Shown: positions 37,866-49,610 of the stretch, piece by piece
Layout of the letters: each line of letters opens with the position of its first letter
Numbering within the stretch: position 1 is the first letter of the stretch
Source of the DNA: an uncultured beta proteobacterium
GTDB lineage: Bacteria > Pseudomonadota > Gammaproteobacteria > Burkholderiales > Burkholderiaceae_C
DNA: 64,000 bases
Assembly (NCBI GenBank): GCA_903839085.1
Contig: CAIMBE010000163.1
Location: 1-64,000 of the forward strand
Direction of reading: 5' to 3'
Notes under the pieces: generated by a model
Databases searched by the model: none
Told to the model about the DNA's origin: nothing
What the model saw: only the letters and a program-made list of their open reading frames with translations
Made by a program: the position numbers and the translations under genes

Positions 37866-38816
37866 ATGGTCCTAGCGCCGCGTGCACGGGTTGCCAGGCG
37901 CCCCGTGCACGGGGTGCTGCTGCTGGACAAGCCACTGGGCTGGTCCAGCAACGATGCCTTGCAAAAGGCGAAATGGCTGCTGCGCGCAGAAAAGGCGGGT
38001 CATACCGGCACGCTGGACCCGCTTGCCACCGGGGTCTTGCCGCTGTGTTTTGGCGCAGCGACAAAATTCAGCCAACTTCAGCTTGAAGCCGACAAGACCT
38101 ACGAGGCGCTGGCGTGCCTGGGCGTGAAGACCAGCACCGCCGATGCGGAGGGCAGTGTGATCGAGGAGCGACCGGTCGAAGTCGATGAAGCAGCGCTTCA
38201 GCGCGTGGTGACGCAGTTTACCGGTCGGATTGAGCAGACGCCACCGATGCACAGCGCGTTGAAGAAGGATGGGCGCGCCCTGTACGAGTACGCGCGTGCC
38301 GGCATTGAAGTGCAGCGCGATGCGCGCGAGGTAACGATTTTTGAATTGAGGGCCGACCTGAACAGCGACCCGCAGCGGCGAACGACCCTTAAAATATGGG
38401 CCAAGTGCAGCAAGGGAACCTACATTCGCACGCTGGCCGAGGACATCGGTGAGGCGCTGGGCTGTGGCGCCCACCTGATTGCCTTGCGCCGCATCGGAAC
38501 CGGTGGCTTCGACCTGTCACAGTGCGTGACGCTGGAGGCCCTCGAGGGCATGCCCGAGCAGGAGCGGCTCAAGTGCCTGCTGCCGGTCGATGCCCTGCTG
38601 AGCGATCACCCGAGGGTGACCCTTGACGCCGAAAATTCGGGGCGCTTCCTCAGTGGCCTGCGGCGCCGCGGTGACTGGCCTGACGCGGCCCGGGCCGCGG
38701 TTTATGCAGCGAGCCCGTATGCCTTGCTGGGCACGGCCCATGTGCGGGCTGGCGAATTGATACCAGGGCGTTTGCTCAGTCCGACCGAGATTGAGCAGAT
38801 GAGCAGAATCATTTAG
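37866..38816 (+). CDS. truB: tRNA pseudouridine(55) synthase
   Basis: [54 protein letters not shown]. Confidence 0.97.
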   Translation: MVLAPRARVARRPVHGVLLLDKPLGWSSNDALQKAKWLLRAEKAGHTGTLDPLATGVLPLCFGAATKFSQLQLEADKTYEALACLGVKTSTADAEGSVIEERPVEVDEAALQRVVTQFTGRIEQTPPMHSALKKDGRALYEYARAGIEVQRDAREVTIFELRADLNSDPQRRTTLKIWAKCSKGTYIRTLAEDIGEALGCGAHLIALRRIGTGGFDLSQCVTLEALEGMPEQERLKCLLPVDALLSDHPRVTLDAENSGRFLSGLRRRGDWPDAARAAVYAASPYALLGTAHVRAGELIPGRLLSPTEIEQMSRII

Positions 38817-38838
38817 ACGGAATTTTAGAAAGTGAACC

Positions 38839-40671
38839 ATGAGCCATAAGCAAATTCGCAACATCGCCATCATCGCCCACGTCGACCATGGCAAGACCAC
38901 CATGGTCGACCAGTTGCTGCGCCAGTCCGGCACCTTTGCCCAGCACGAGAAGGTGGTCGACACCGTGATGGACAACAACGCCATCGAGAAGGAGCGCGGC
39001 ATCACGATTCTGGCCAAGAATTGCGCCGTGACCTGGAAGGACACGCACATCAACATCGTCGATACCCCGGGCCACGCCGACTTCGGCGGCGAAGTCGAAC
39101 GTGCGCTGAGCATGGTCGATGGCGTGGTTCTGCTCATCGATGCGCAGGAAGGCCCGATGCCGCAAACGCGCTTTGTCACCAAGAAGGCGCTGGCCCTGGG
39201 CCTCAAGCCCATTCTGGTGGTCAACAAGGTGGACAAGCCTGGCTCGCGTCCGGAATGGGTCGTGAACGCGGCCTTCGACCTGTTTGACAAGCTCGGCGCC
39301 ACCAACGAGCAGCTGGATTTTCCGGTGGTCTACGCGTCCGGCATCAACGGCTGGTCGTCGATGGAAGAGGGGGCCCAGGGTGAGCAGTGGGGACCCGACA
39401 TGTCGGCCCTGTTCAACACCATCCTCGATCACGTTCCGCACCAGCAGGGAGACCCTGCGGCACCGCTTCAGCTGCAGATTTCGGCCATCGACTTCTCGAC
39501 CTTTGTCGGGCGCATCGGGGTCGGGCGCATCAGCCAGGGAACGATCAGGCCCATGATGGATGTGGTGGTCATGGAAGGCCCGGACGGCAAGGCCGTCAAG
39601 GGCCGCGTCAACCAGGTGCTGACCTTTCAGGGCCTCGAACGCATGCAGACCACGGACGCGGGTCCCGGAGAAATCGTCCTGATCAACGGCCTGACCGACA
39701 TCGGCATCGGCGTCACCATCACCGACCCGGTCAATCCGGCGCCTCTGCCCATGCTCAAGGTCGACGAGCCGACCCTGACCATGAACTTCTGCGTCAACAC
39801 CAGCCCGCTGGCCGGGCGTGAAGGCAAGTACGTCACCAGCCGCCAGATCTGGGACCGCCTGCAAAGGGAACTGCAGCACAACGTGGCGCTGCGCGTCAAG
39901 GAAACCGGCGAAGAAGGCATCTTTGAAGTCATGGGTCGGGGCGAACTGCACCTCACCATCCTGCTGGAAAACATGCGCCGCGAAGGCTACGAACTGGCCG
40001 TCTCCAAGCCGCGCGTCGTGTTCAAGTTCATCGACGGCGAGAAGTACGAGCCGATTGAGATGGTGACGGTCGACATCGAGGAGCAGCACCAGGGCGGCGT
40101 GATGCAGGCCTTGGGCGAGCGCAGGGGCGACCTGTTCAACATGGAGCCCGACGGACGCGGCCGCGTGCGCCTGGAGTACCGCATCCCGGCGCGCGGCCTG
40201 ATCGGTTTCACCAACGAATTCCTGAACCTCACGCGCGGCACCGGCCTGATCTCCAACATCTTCGACAGCTACGAGCCGCACAAGGGCGAGATCGGCGGGC
40301 GCAAGAACGGGGTGCTGATTTCCATGGACGCAGGTGAAATCTTCACCTATGCGCTGGGCAAGCTTGACGACCGGGGCCGCATGTTTGTCAAGGCCAACGA
40401 CCCGGTGTACGAAGGCATGATCGTTGGCATTCACAACCGCGACAACGACCTCGTTGTGAACGCCACGCGCACCAAGCAGCTGACCAACTTTCGCGTCAGC
40501 GGCAAGGAAGATGCGATCAAGATCACGCCTCCGATCGAATGCACCCTGGAATACGGCGTCGAGTTCATCGAGGACGATGAACTGGTCGAGATCACGCCCA
40601 AGTCGATTCGTTTGCGCAAGCGCCACCTGACCGAGCACGAGCGCAAGCGCGCCAACCGCGGACCGGTGTAA
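38839..40671 (+). CDS. typA: GTP-binding protein TypA/BipA
   Basis: [28 protein letters not shown]...[13 protein letters not shown]. Confidence 0.97.
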   Translation: MSHKQIRNIAIIAHVDHGKTTMVDQLLRQSGTFAQHEKVVDTVMDNNAIEKERGITILAKNCAVTWKDTHINIVDTPGHADFGGEVERALSMVDGVVLLIDAQEGPMPQTRFVTKKALALGLKPILVVNKVDKPGSRPEWVVNAAFDLFDKLGATNEQLDFPVVYASGINGWSSMEEGAQGEQWGPDMSALFNTILDHVPHQQGDPAAPLQLQISAIDFSTFVGRIGVGRISQGTIRPMMDVVVMEGPDGKAVKGRVNQVLTFQGLERMQTTDAGPGEIVLINGLTDIGIGVTITDPVNPAPLPMLKVDEPTLTMNFCVNTSPLAGREGKYVTSRQIWDRLQRELQHNVALRVKETGEEGIFEVMGRGELHLTILLENMRREGYELAVSKPRVVFKFIDGEKYEPIEMVTVDIEEQHQGGVMQALGERRGDLFNMEPDGRGRVRLEYRIPARGLIGFTNEFLNLTRGTGLISNIFDSYEPHKGEIGGRKNGVLISMDAGEIFTYALGKLDDRGRMFVKANDPVYEGMIVGIHNRDNDLVVNATRTKQLTNFRVSGKEDAIKITPPIECTLEYGVEFIEDDELVEITPKSIRLRKRHLTEHERKRANRGPV

Positions 40672-40679
40672 GGGCCCGA

Positions 40680-41555
40680 TTGAAGCTCACTCACAACCGG
40701 GCGGTTCTCCTGATGCTGGTGGTGACCCTGATGTGGTCGACTGCCGGGGTGGTGACGCGTCATCTGGAGCATGCGCGCAGCTTTGAGGTGACTTTCTGGC
40801 GCAGCTTCTTCACCGTGCTGGCCCTGCTGGTGATCCTGCCCCTGTTTCAAGGGCGCGCTGTTTTTCGCAGGATACAGGGCGGTGGCTCGGCGTTGTGGAT
40901 ATCGGGCGTCTGCTGGTGCGGCATGTTCACTTTCTTCATGGTCGCCATCACGCTGACCAGTGTTGCCAATGTGCTGGTCACCATGTCGATTGCCCCGCTG
41001 CTGACGGCCCTGTCCGCGCGCATCTTCATCGGCCACCGCATTGCGCCCAGAACCTGGTTCGCCATCGTGGTGGCCGGTTGTGGCATCGGCTACATGTATG
41101 GCAGCCAGATCAGCCAGGGCGTCAGCCTGGTCGGCACCCTGGTGGCCTTGTGCGTGCCGATCTCCGGCGCGGCCAACTGGACCTTGACCCAGGATGCGCA
41201 CGCCAAAGGTCAGGATGTGGATCTGATACCGGCCGTGCTGATTGGTGCGGTCCTGTCCTCGCTGCTGACGCTGCCGCTGGCTTTTCCGTTTCAGGCTTCA
41301 ACCCACGATCTGGTCCTGCTGGCCGGCCTGGGCGTGGTACAACTGGCCATTCCATCAGCCCTGTCGGTACGCTGCGCGAGCGTTCTGAAAGCGCCAGAAG
41401 TGTCCCTGCTGTGCCTGCTTGAGGTAATCTTCGGTATCCTGCTGGCCTGGGTCGGAGCCAATGAAGTGCCTGGGCCCAACGTTCTGACGGGCGGTGCGCT
41501 GGTCATCAGTGCGCTGGCGATCAATGAGATAGTCGGCTGGAGAAACAGAGGATGA
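40680..41555 (+). CDS. EamA/DMT-family transporter (TTG start or slightly downstream start)
   Basis: Ten-TM-like hydrophobic pattern; MLVVTLMWSTAGVVTRHLEHARSFEVTFWRSFF. Confidence 0.85.
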   Translation: MKLTHNRAVLLMLVVTLMWSTAGVVTRHLEHARSFEVTFWRSFFTVLALLVILPLFQGRAVFRRIQGGGSALWISGVCWCGMFTFFMVAITLTSVANVLVTMSIAPLLTALSARIFIGHRIAPRTWFAIVVAGCGIGYMYGSQISQGVSLVGTLVALCVPISGAANWTLTQDAHAKGQDVDLIPAVLIGAVLSSLLTLPLAFPFQASTHDLVLLAGLGVVQLAIPSALSVRCASVLKAPEVSLLCLLEVIFGILLAWVGANEVPGPNVLTGGALVISALAINEIVGWRNRG

Positions 41556-41564
41556 ATAGAAGCC

Positions 41565-42677
41565 ATGCTGCCACCAGAAGAAGCATCTGAAGTTCTGAGC
41601 GAAGTTCACGGCCATGTCGGCCTCATCACGTTGAACCGGGCCAAGGCCCTCAACGCGCTGTCGCTTTCCATGGTTCGAACCCTTACCAGGTGCCTGCTCG
41701 CCTGGCGCGACGACCCGCAGGTGAAGGCGGTGGCAATTCGTGGCAACGGCAAAGCCGGGTCGTTTGGCTCCTTCTGCGCCGGCGGCGACATCCGCTTTTT
41801 TCATCAGGCGGCGCTCTCCGGCAACCCGGAACTGGAAGACTTTTTCACCGAAGAGTACGCGCTCAACCACCTGGTCCATTGTTACCCCAAACCCTACATC
41901 GCTTTCATGGACGGCATCGTCATGGGCGGTGGCATGGGCATCAGCCAGGGGGCGACAACCCGCATTGTCACGGAGCGAACGCGCATGGCCATGCCGGAGA
42001 CCAACATCGGACTGTTTCCGGATGTGGCGGGCGGTTTTTTCCTCAGCCGCTGTCCCGGGCACAGTGGTGAATGGCTGGCCCTGACCGGGGAGGTTATTGG
42101 CGCCGGGCAGGCGCTGGACCTGGGCCTGGCTGACACCTTTTTCTCTGTCGCTCAACTGGGTTCAGCCTGGGACGCGCTGACCAGCGTGGCTTTTGATCGG
42201 GCCGGCGCGATGGAACAATGGCTTGAATTGTTTTCGACCCCGGCGCCCGAGAGCACCGGCGAGGAACTGGCGCAACTTGACCATTTCTTTTCGCGGGATT
42301 CGGTTTCTGCCATCGTTCACTCCCTGGAGAGCGACAAGTCGGCGTGGGCGCAGCATACGGCCCACACTCTGCGGCGACGCTCGCCCCTGATGCTGCACGT
42401 TGTTCTATCCCAGATTCGCCGCGCCCGCCACATGTCGCTGGCAGACGAACTGCGCATGGAGCGCGACATGGTGCACCACTGCTTTCACCCGCATCACCTC
42501 CATCGCGGCGAAACACAGAGTGAAACCCTCGAGGGCATTCGTGCGCTGGCGATCGACAAGGACAATGCGCCGCACTGGAATCCGGCGCGGATTGAAGACG
42601 TACGCAGCGCGATGGTGGCACCCTTCTTCCACAGCCCATGGAGCCCACAGACCCATCCGCTGCGCGCGCTGAACTGA
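41565..42677 (+). CDS. Enoyl-CoA hydratase/isomerase family, 3-hydroxyisobutyryl-CoA hydrolase-like
   Basis: VGLITLNRAKALNALSLSMVRTL; GSFCAGGDIRFF; DGIVMGGGMGISQGATTRIVTERTRMAMPETNIGLFPDVAGGFFLSRCPG. Confidence 0.88.
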   Translation: MLPPEEASEVLSEVHGHVGLITLNRAKALNALSLSMVRTLTRCLLAWRDDPQVKAVAIRGNGKAGSFGSFCAGGDIRFFHQAALSGNPELEDFFTEEYALNHLVHCYPKPYIAFMDGIVMGGGMGISQGATTRIVTERTRMAMPETNIGLFPDVAGGFFLSRCPGHSGEWLALTGEVIGAGQALDLGLADTFFSVAQLGSAWDALTSVAFDRAGAMEQWLELFSTPAPESTGEELAQLDHFFSRDSVSAIVHSLESDKSAWAQHTAHTLRRRSPLMLHVVLSQIRRARHMSLADELRMERDMVHHCFHPHHLHRGETQSETLEGIRALAIDKDNAPHWNPARIEDVRSAMVAPFFHSPWSPQTHPLRALN

Positions 42678-42690
42678 GCCGCGCTGCGCT

Positions 42691-43506
42691 TCAAAGCTGA
42701 CGATAGACCGCTTCCGCCAGTTTCATGAGAACTTCGCGCGGCACCGGACCGGCAAGCGCATACCCGAAGCCCTGATCCATCCAGTAAAAGCTGGGAACTG
42801 GCCCGGCGCTCGAGAAATTGAAACCCGTCTCGCTGGCATCGGGCCCCTTGGGCGTGCGCTCCACGGCGCCGAGATAAAGCGTAAGTCGGGTGCCGGTCAC
42901 ATTCTCAAACATGAACTGAGCTCTGGCCCCGCCGTCGCCGGGCAGCAGCCGGCCTCCGACCAGGTCGTATCCGAGCGCCGTCAAATTGGGAATCTTGAGC
43001 GGCTTGCCGACCCGCTTGGACAGCCATTTAACCAGATGCTCCTGCTCGCTGGCGGCAACCTCGACCGGATGGCGAAGCTCAGGCGAGTAGACGGCGTGGG
43101 CAAAGCTGGCCTGGCGCGCAAACTCCTGCCCGGGCCGAACCGCGGCGACGGTCGCGTCCGGTCGTGCCTGCTGCCATACGCCGTGGCTCAACCAGCCCAA
43201 GCCGAACGTCATGACCACGCTCGCCGCCATGCCGCCCCATCGCCACCAGCGATTGATCTCCTGCTGCGCGGCAGCCGAGCGCAATGCTGCCAATTTCAGA
43301 GCCGCCGCAACCGGCTCGTCGAGGATATCGCGGTGCAGATTCTTCAATGCCTCGCCCTGGCGCCGCCAGTTCTCTACCCTGGCACGCGCCGCGGGGTCAA
43401 GTGCCAGGCGCGCCTGCAGCGTGGCCAACTCGCCCTGCGAACCCCGTGCATCCACCAGCGCGTGCATCTCGTCATCCGTCAAGGGTCGTGAGGGTAGGCT
43501 GTCCAT
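42691..43506 (-). CDS. Anti-sigma factor, single TM
   Basis: N-terminal cytosolic region, TM WWRWGGMAASVVMTFGLGWL, periplasmic C-term; immediately downstream of an ECF sigma gene. Confidence 0.8.
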   Translation of the reverse strand: MDSLPSRPLTDDEMHALVDARGSQGELATLQARLALDPAARARVENWRRQGEALKNLHRDILDEPVAAALKLAALRSAAAQQEINRWWRWGGMAASVVMTFGLGWLSHGVWQQARPDATVAAVRPGQEFARQASFAHAVYSPELRHPVEVAASEQEHLVKWLSKRVGKPLKIPNLTALGYDLVGGRLLPGDGGARAQFMFENVTGTRLTLYLGAVERTPKGPDASETGFNFSSAGPVPSFYWMDQGFGYALAGPVPREVLMKLAEAVYRQL

Positions 43507-43523
43507 GGCGTTGTTCCGTTGGC

Positions 43524-44069
43524 TTATTTCAAGCGACGAAGAGGGACTGCCGTTGCGAAACCATCTGGCACCGGCACTCGTTCGGGGCTGCGGGCAGGTG
43601 CCTCGAGCAACTCCTGCAGCCGGGCGCGCGCGCGCGACAGGCGTGACATCACCGTGCCAATCGGGACGCCCATAATTCTGCCAACGTCGGCGTAGCTCAT
43701 GTCCTCCAGTGCGACGAGAAGCAAGGCGGCGCGCTGGTCGGTCGGCAATCGCATCAGGCAGCGCTGCAAATCAAGCGCCTGCGCCGGATCTGCATCGGGC
43801 GCGGCCAACTCGTGCGCCACGTCGTCGATGTCCACTGTGCTGCTGCCCGAGCGCCAGAATGAACGACGCATCTGGTTGACCGACAGGTTGTGCATGACGG
43901 TAAACAGCCAGGCTCGCAGGTCGGAGCCGGCCGTCCACAAACGCCACTTTCTGCAGGCGCGCTCGAGCGTGTCCTGAACCAGGTCGTCGGCAGCCCAGGT
44001 ATCCCCCGTCAGCGCGCGCGCATAGCGGCGCAGCGCAGGAATATGGTCAACGAGGGCGTGTGAGTTCAT
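43524..44069 (-). CDS. ECF-family RNA polymerase sigma factor
   Basis: DHIPALRRYARALTGDTWAADDLVQDTLERACRKW...FTVMHNLSVNQMRRS...QRAALLLVALEDMSYADVGRIMGVPIGTVMSRLSRARARL. Confidence 0.93.
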   Translation of the reverse strand: MNSHALVDHIPALRRYARALTGDTWAADDLVQDTLERACRKWRLWTAGSDLRAWLFTVMHNLSVNQMRRSFWRSGSSTVDIDDVAHELAAPDADPAQALDLQRCLMRLPTDQRAALLLVALEDMSYADVGRIMGVPIGTVMSRLSRARARLQELLEAPARSPERVPVPDGFATAVPLRRLK

Positions 44070-44115
44070 GCGGCGAGGCGCTGACAGCGGCGGTCCTGCG
44101 ACCGGTCGTCAAGCG

Positions 44116-44493
44116 TCAGGGCCTGGCAACCTGCCAGACTTTATTGAAACCGTCTCCTGTCCTGTCCCCGGGTTTGCTGTCCTTGGACCAGTGATACAGG
44201 GGTTTGCCCTTGGCCGCCCATTGCTTTGCCCCGTCGTCGCGCGTGATGATGCTGAAGTCACCGGCGGCCTGGTCGGTGCTGTCGGCCATCAAGGGCGGCC
44301 AGATGCCGGCGCAAGGGCCATTGCACACCGATTTGCCGCTGCTGTCCTTGTCAAAGGTATACAGGGTCATGTCTGCCGGACCGACCAGGACCCCGTCAAG
44401 CACTTTTGGCGGCGCTGCCATGGCGCTGGCGCCGATGACCGACATGAGGAAGGTGGCAGGCAAGGCCCAAGCAGAGCGAGGGGAAAATTTCAT
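44116..44493 (-). CDS. Secreted COG4315-type repeat lipoprotein-like protein
   Basis: Signal peptide; LVGPADMTLYTFDKDSSGKSVCNGPCAGIWPPLMA...GKPLYHWSKDSKPGDRTGDGFNKVWQVARP. Confidence 0.85.
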   Translation of the reverse strand: MKFSPRSAWALPATFLMSVIGASAMAAPPKVLDGVLVGPADMTLYTFDKDSSGKSVCNGPCAGIWPPLMADSTDQAAGDFSIITRDDGAKQWAAKGKPLYHWSKDSKPGDRTGDGFNKVWQVARP

Positions 44494-44512
44494 GTGGAAC
44501 TCCTGAGCTGAT

Positions 44513-44568
44513 GTTTGCAAACACCGGTTTGCAATGGGATAAACACCCAAAGTGCCGTGTTTATTCCC
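44513..44568 (-). promoter_or_regulatory. Candidate ECF promoter/operator: GGGAATAAACAC...GTGTTTATCCC inverted repeat plus GTTTGCAAAC palindrome
   Basis: Arms 44536-44546 and 44557-44568; palindrome 44513-44522; 20-75 bp upstream of the COG4315 start. Confidence 0.45.
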
Positions 44569-44585
44569 GGCAGCCGAAAATAAAT

Positions 44586-45059
44586 CTAATGCTGGCGCGC
44601 TTTCATGGCCCGTTCCACTTCGCGCTTGCCTTCCCGGTCCTTGATGGTGTCGCGCTTGTCATGCTCGGCCTTGCCCTTGGCCAGTGCAATGTCGCACTTG
44701 ATCTTGCCGGCTTTCCAATGCAGATTGAGCGGCACCAGCGTGTAGCCTTTCTGTTCAACCTTGCCGATGAGACGCTTGATCTCCTCCTTGTGCATCAGGA
44801 GTTTGCGGGTGCGCACCTTGTCCGGGGTGATGTGGGTCGATGCCGTGCCCAGCGGGTTGATCTGGAGGCCGATCACAAACAATTCACCGTTTCGAATGAC
44901 GACATAACCGTCGGTCAACTGGACTTTGCCCTCGCGCAATGATTTGACCTCCCAGCCTTCGAGTACCAGACCTGCCTCAAAGCGCTCCTCAAAAAAGTAG
45001 TTGTAGGCCGCTTTCTTGTTGTCGGCAATGCGGGCGGTGGTTTCAGGTTTCTTGGCCAT
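44586..45059 (-). CDS. smpB: SsrA-binding protein
   Basis: [67 protein letters not shown]. Confidence 0.97.
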   Translation of the reverse strand: MAKKPETTARIADNKKAAYNYFFEERFEAGLVLEGWEVKSLREGKVQLTDGYVVIRNGELFVIGLQINPLGTASTHITPDKVRTRKLLMHKEEIKRLIGKVEQKGYTLVPLNLHWKAGKIKCDIALAKGKAEHDKRDTIKDREGKREVERAMKARQH

Positions 45060-45129
45060 GAGGTCTATTTTCGGGGTTGTCAGTCGTGCGTACAAGGCTT
45101 GTCTACAATCCCGCGCAATCTTGCATTCT

Positions 45130-45573
45130 ATGAAAACCGTCACAAAGTCCGTACTCATCTGGTACAGCCCGCAGGAAATGTATGTCTTGGTGACCGATGT
45201 TGACCAGTATCCAAAGTTCCTGCCCTGGTGCGACCGGGCCCGCGTCGTCAGCAGCGACGATGCCGGCATGACGGCGGAAATCGGCATCTCCTTCAGCGGC
45301 ATCCGTCAGACCTTCAGCACCCGCAATGCCCATGTCCAGAACCGTCAGGTCGCCATCCAACTGGTCAGCGGTCCGTTTTCCAGGCTCGACGGCGAATGGA
45401 ATTTCCTGCCGATCGGGGACGGCTCACAGCGCGCCTGCCGGGTTGAGCTGACTCTCAACTACGGCTTTGACAACAGCGCCCTGAGCAGAATTGTCGGACC
45501 CGTATTCGACAAGATTGCCAGCAGCATGGTTGATGCTTTTGTCAAACGTGCGATTCAGGTCTATGGCGGATGA
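45130..45573 (+). CDS. ratA: RatA/COQ10-like START-domain protein
   Basis: [34 protein letters not shown]; next to smpB. Confidence 0.92.
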   Translation: MKTVTKSVLIWYSPQEMYVLVTDVDQYPKFLPWCDRARVVSSDDAGMTAEIGISFSGIRQTFSTRNAHVQNRQVAIQLVSGPFSRLDGEWNFLPIGDGSQRACRVELTLNYGFDNSALSRIVGPVFDKIASSMVDAFVKRAIQVYGG

Positions 45574-45910
45574 GGCCCTGATTCGGGTCAGCGTCGTCTA
45601 CTCGGACGCGGCGCGGAACCTGCACGAGGTGAATCTCTCGCTGGAGCGTGACAGCACGGTCTGGCAGGCCTTGCTGGCGAGCAACTTCTTGCAGCGCTTT
45701 CCTGAGCTTGAGCAGGCGGGAACGGTGCTTGGCGTCTGGGGCCGCAAGTCGGGTTCGCGGCAGACTTTGCGTGAAAACGACCGGGTCGAAATCTACCGGC
45801 CGCTGCGGGTCGACCCCAAAGTAGCGCGGCGTGAAAGATTTGCCAAGCAGGGGGCCCGCAGCGCCGGGCTCTTCCTGAAGCAACGCGGCGACGCCAAAGT
45901 GACCGATTGA
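45563..45910 (+). CDS. ratB: RnfH/RatB family protein
   Basis: IRVSVVYSDAARNLHEVNLSLERDSTVWQALLAS...LGVWGRKSGSRQTLRENDRVEIYRPLRVDPKVARRERF. Confidence 0.92.
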   Translation: MADEALIRVSVVYSDAARNLHEVNLSLERDSTVWQALLASNFLQRFPELEQAGTVLGVWGRKSGSRQTLRENDRVEIYRPLRVDPKVARRERFAKQGARSAGLFLKQRGDAKVTD

Positions 45911-45934
45911 CGCACCCTGGATCCGAGGCAACCG

Positions 45935-46420
45935 TCAGTTGCAGTCTGAATCAATGATGGCCTGCAGACGGTTTACTTCGGCAGAACGGGCGGCGGCATC
46001 GAGGATCTCCGGCTCGCCCTTTTCGTTGACCTGAGCGATGCGGCGACCCGAATCAAAGCTGGCCCTTGCCCTTTTGGCACGCGCGCAATTGTCAGCCTTT
46101 ACCTTTGATACGGCCTCCTCGTCCCCCTTGCGCCGCGTCGCTTCGGCTTCTTCGAGTTTCTTCTTCTTCTCGGCCAGTTCCCGGTCGACGCCGCCGGGTC
46201 GCGGGTTGCTGGCAGCTGCCGCAGGACCTGGCACCGAAGGTGTATTCGTTGTCAATGTGACGGCCGGACGCTCCAGGATGTTCTTTTCGGGAATCTCGGG
46301 CGGTGGCGGGCGGTCGCTGAAAACCTTGCGCCCATCCTTGTCCAGCCATTGCCAGTGCGCCGAGACCTGAAAGCTCACCAGGCAGACCAGGACAGTCAAG
46401 AGATACCGGAATTTTTCCAT
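45935..46420 (-). CDS. DUF4124 domain-containing secreted protein
   Basis: Signal peptide; [28 protein letters not shown]. Confidence 0.8.
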   Translation of the reverse strand: MEKFRYLLTVLVCLVSFQVSAHWQWLDKDGRKVFSDRPPPPEIPEKNILERPAVTLTTNTPSVPGPAAAASNPRPGGVDRELAEKKKKLEEAEATRRKGDEEAVSKVKADNCARAKRARASFDSGRRIAQVNEKGEPEILDAAARSAEVNRLQAIIDSDCN

Positions 46421-46500
46421 CGGCGAAGTGTAGCGTGCGTCCTATAAGATTTCCAGCCGAGCCTGAGGTGGATACAATCTGCCATTTGGAGCCAAAGAAC

Positions 46501-47970
46501 ATGCGCCTCATAGGTAAAGCGCTCACCTTCGACGATGTTTTGTTGGTGCCGGCATACTCCCGGGTCCTGCCCAAGGACACCTCGCTGGCAACCCGATTTT
46601 CCCGCAATATCGCCTTGAATCTGCCACTGGTCTCGGCTGCCATGGACACAGTGACCGAGGCCCGGCTGGCCATCGCCATTGCGCAGGAGGGCGGCATCGG
46701 CATCGTGCACAAGAACTTGTCGGCGCAGGATCAGGCAGCTCAGGTGGCCAAGGTCAAGCGATACGAGTCTGGCGTCTTGCGCGATCCGGTCGTCATCACG
46801 CCCAGCCACACCGTGCGCCAGGTCATCAATTTGTCAGAGCAACTCGGTGTATCTGGATTTCCGGTTTGCGAAGGCGGCAAGGTGGTGGGGCTGGTCACGG
46901 GTCGCGACCTGCGTTTTGAGACACGTCTTGATCTGCCTGTCAGCCACATCATGACCCGGCGCGACAAACTGGTGACCGTGCCTGACGGCACCACGCTGGA
47001 GCAGGCCAAGGTGCTGTTGAACCAGTTCAAGATCGAGCGCCTGCTGGTGGTCAATGACGCTTTTGAGCTCAAGGGCCTGATCACCGTCAAGGACATCACC
47101 AAGCAAACCAGTTTTCCCAATGCGGCGCGTGACGCGCAGGGCAAGCTGCGCGTTGGCGCCGCCGTGGGCGTCGGAGAGGGCACCGAGCAACGGGTTGAAG
47201 CGCTGGTGCGCGCGGGTGTCGATGCCATCGTGGTAGATACGGCCCACGGCCACAGCCACGGCGTCATCGAACGGGTGCGCTGGGTCAAGCAGAACTATCC
47301 GCAGATCGATGTCATCGGCGGCAACATCGCCACCGGAGCCGCCGCGCTGGCGCTGGCCGAGGCCGGCGCAGATGCCGTCAAGGTCGGCATCGGTCCTGGC
47401 TCCATCTGCACCACCCGCATCGTGGCGGGGGTTGGTGTGCCCCAGATCATGGCCATCGACAGCGTGGCATCGGCGCTCAAGGGCAGCGGCATTCCCCTGA
47501 TTGCCGATGGCGGCATTCGCTACAGCGGCGACATATCGAAGGCGCTTGCCGCCGGCGCCAGTTCGGTCATGATGGGCAGCATGTTTGCCGGCACCGAAGA
47601 GGCGCCCGGCGAAGTCATCCTTTTTCAGGGCCGAAGCTACAAGAGCTACCGCGGCATGGGCAGCATCGGCGCCATGCAGCAGGGCAGTGCCGATCGCTAC
47701 TTTCAGGAGTCGACCACCGGCAACCCGAATGCCGACAAGCTGGTGCCCGAAGGCATCGAAGGGCGAGTGCCCTACAAAGGCTCCATGGTGTCGATCGTCT
47801 TCCAGATGGCCGGCGGTGTGCGCGCCAGCATGGGCTACTGCGGCTGCGCGACGATCAGCGAGTTACAAAGCGAGGCCGAGTTTGTTGAAATCACCACGGC
47901 CGGCATTCGTGAAAGCCATGTCCACGACGTACAGATCACCAAGGAGGCGCCGAACTACCGGGCTGAGTAA
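46501..47970 (+). CDS. guaB: IMP dehydrogenase
   Basis: [41 protein letters not shown]. Confidence 0.98.
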   Translation: MRLIGKALTFDDVLLVPAYSRVLPKDTSLATRFSRNIALNLPLVSAAMDTVTEARLAIAIAQEGGIGIVHKNLSAQDQAAQVAKVKRYESGVLRDPVVITPSHTVRQVINLSEQLGVSGFPVCEGGKVVGLVTGRDLRFETRLDLPVSHIMTRRDKLVTVPDGTTLEQAKVLLNQFKIERLLVVNDAFELKGLITVKDITKQTSFPNAARDAQGKLRVGAAVGVGEGTEQRVEALVRAGVDAIVVDTAHGHSHGVIERVRWVKQNYPQIDVIGGNIATGAAALALAEAGADAVKVGIGPGSICTTRIVAGVGVPQIMAIDSVASALKGSGIPLIADGGIRYSGDISKALAAGASSVMMGSMFAGTEEAPGEVILFQGRSYKSYRGMGSIGAMQQGSADRYFQESTTGNPNADKLVPEGIEGRVPYKGSMVSIVFQMAGGVRASMGYCGCATISELQSEAEFVEITTAGIRESHVHDVQITKEAPNYRAE

Positions 47971-49580
47971 TGCATCAGAAGATCCTTATCCTCGATTTTG
48001 GCTCCCAGGTCACGCAACTGATTGCCAGGCGCATCCGCGAGGCCCATGTTTTTTGCGAGGTGCATCCCTGTGATGTGAGCGACGAGTGGCTGCGCGCCTA
48101 TGCCAGAGACGGCCAGCTCAGGGGCATCATCCTGTCAGGCAGCCATGCCAGCGTCTACGAAGAGACGACCGACAAGGCGCCGCAGTCGGTGTTTGAACTT
48201 GGCGTTCCGGTGCTGGGCATCTGCTACGGCATGCAGACCATGGCGCATCAGCTCGGCGGCCTGGTGCAAAGCGGGCACAAGCGCGAATTCGGTCACGCCG
48301 ACGTGCGCGCGCACGGCCACACCCAACTGCTTGAAGGCATCCAGGATTACGCCACGTCGATGGGCCATGGCATGTTGCAGGTCTGGATGAGTCATGGCGA
48401 CAAGGTCACCGAACTGCCGCACGGCTTCACGCTGATGGCTTCCACCGACAGTTGTCCCATCGCCGGCATGGCGGACGAAGAGCGGCGTTTTTACGGTCTG
48501 CAGTTTCACCCGGAAGTCACCCATACCCGGCGCGGCGCCGCCATTCTGGAGCGCTTTGTGCTCGACATCTGCGGCGCCCGCCCGGACTGGATCATGGGCG
48601 ACTACATCGCGGAGGCGATCGAGAAGATCCGCGCCCAGGTCGGCAGCGAGGAGGTGATTCTGGGCTTGTCGGGCGGCGTCGATTCATCGGTCGCGGCGGC
48701 GCTCATTCACCGCGCCATTGGCGAGCAGTTGACCTGTGTCTTCGTCGATCACGGCTTGTTGCGGCTCCATGAAGGCGACATGGTGATGGACATGTTTGTC
48801 GGCAAGCTGCACGCCAAGGTGATCCGGGTCGATGCCGCCGGACAGTTCCTGGGCCATCTGGCCGGGGTCAACGACCCGGAGGCCAAGCGCAAGATCATCG
48901 GACGCGAGTTTGTCGAGGTCTTCAAGAGCGAGGCCGGCAAGCTCAAGAGCGATCAATCGCGCCATGTTGCCTGGCTGGCGCAGGGCACGATCTATCCGGA
49001 CGTGATCGAGTCCGGCGGGGCCAAGACCAAGAAGGCGGTCGTCATCAAGAGCCATCACAACGTCGGCGGACTGCCCGAGCAGCTGGGCCTCAAGTTGTTG
49101 GAGCCGCTGCGCGAATTATTCAAGGACGAGGTGCGCGAGCTGGGCGTGGCCCTCGGTTTGCCCTACGCCATGGTGTACCGCCATCCGTTTCCGGGACCGG
49201 GCCTGGGTGTGCGGATCCTTGGCGAAGTGAAGCAGGAATACGCCGATCTTCTGCGCCAGGCCGACGCGATCTTCATCGAGGAACTGCGCAACTTTATCGA
49301 CGAGGAGAGCGGCAAGAACTGGTACGAACTGACCAGCCAGGCCTTTGCCGTCTTCCTGCCCGTGAAGAGCGTCGGCGTCATGGGCGATGGCCGCACCTAC
49401 GATTATGTCGTCGCGCTGCGCGCGGTGCAGACCAGCGACTTCATGACCGCCGACTGGGCCGAATTGCCCTACGCCTTGCTCAAGAAGGTTTCCAATCGCA
49501 TCATCAACGAGGTCCGCGGCATCAACCGTGTCACCTACGACGTATCGAGCAAGCCACCCGCCACGATTGAGTGGGAATGA
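47970..49580 (+). CDS. guaA: GMP synthase (glutamine-hydrolysing)
   Basis: [67 protein letters not shown]. Confidence 0.98.
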   Translation: MHQKILILDFGSQVTQLIARRIREAHVFCEVHPCDVSDEWLRAYARDGQLRGIILSGSHASVYEETTDKAPQSVFELGVPVLGICYGMQTMAHQLGGLVQSGHKREFGHADVRAHGHTQLLEGIQDYATSMGHGMLQVWMSHGDKVTELPHGFTLMASTDSCPIAGMADEERRFYGLQFHPEVTHTRRGAAILERFVLDICGARPDWIMGDYIAEAIEKIRAQVGSEEVILGLSGGVDSSVAAALIHRAIGEQLTCVFVDHGLLRLHEGDMVMDMFVGKLHAKVIRVDAAGQFLGHLAGVNDPEAKRKIIGREFVEVFKSEAGKLKSDQSRHVAWLAQGTIYPDVIESGGAKTKKAVVIKSHHNVGGLPEQLGLKLLEPLRELFKDEVRELGVALGLPYAMVYRHPFPGPGLGVRILGEVKQEYADLLRQADAIFIEELRNFIDEESGKNWYELTSQAFAVFLPVKSVGVMGDGRTYDYVVALRAVQTSDFMTADWAELPYALLKKVSNRIINEVRGINRVTYDVSSKPPATIEWE

Positions 49581-49610
49581 TTTAATCGCCCGTATCCACC
49601 TGTCATAACC

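Noticed and set aside
38809-40638. 609-aa minus-strand ORF opposite typA
   Set aside because: Shadow ORF; TypA has full GTPase motifs on the plus strand.
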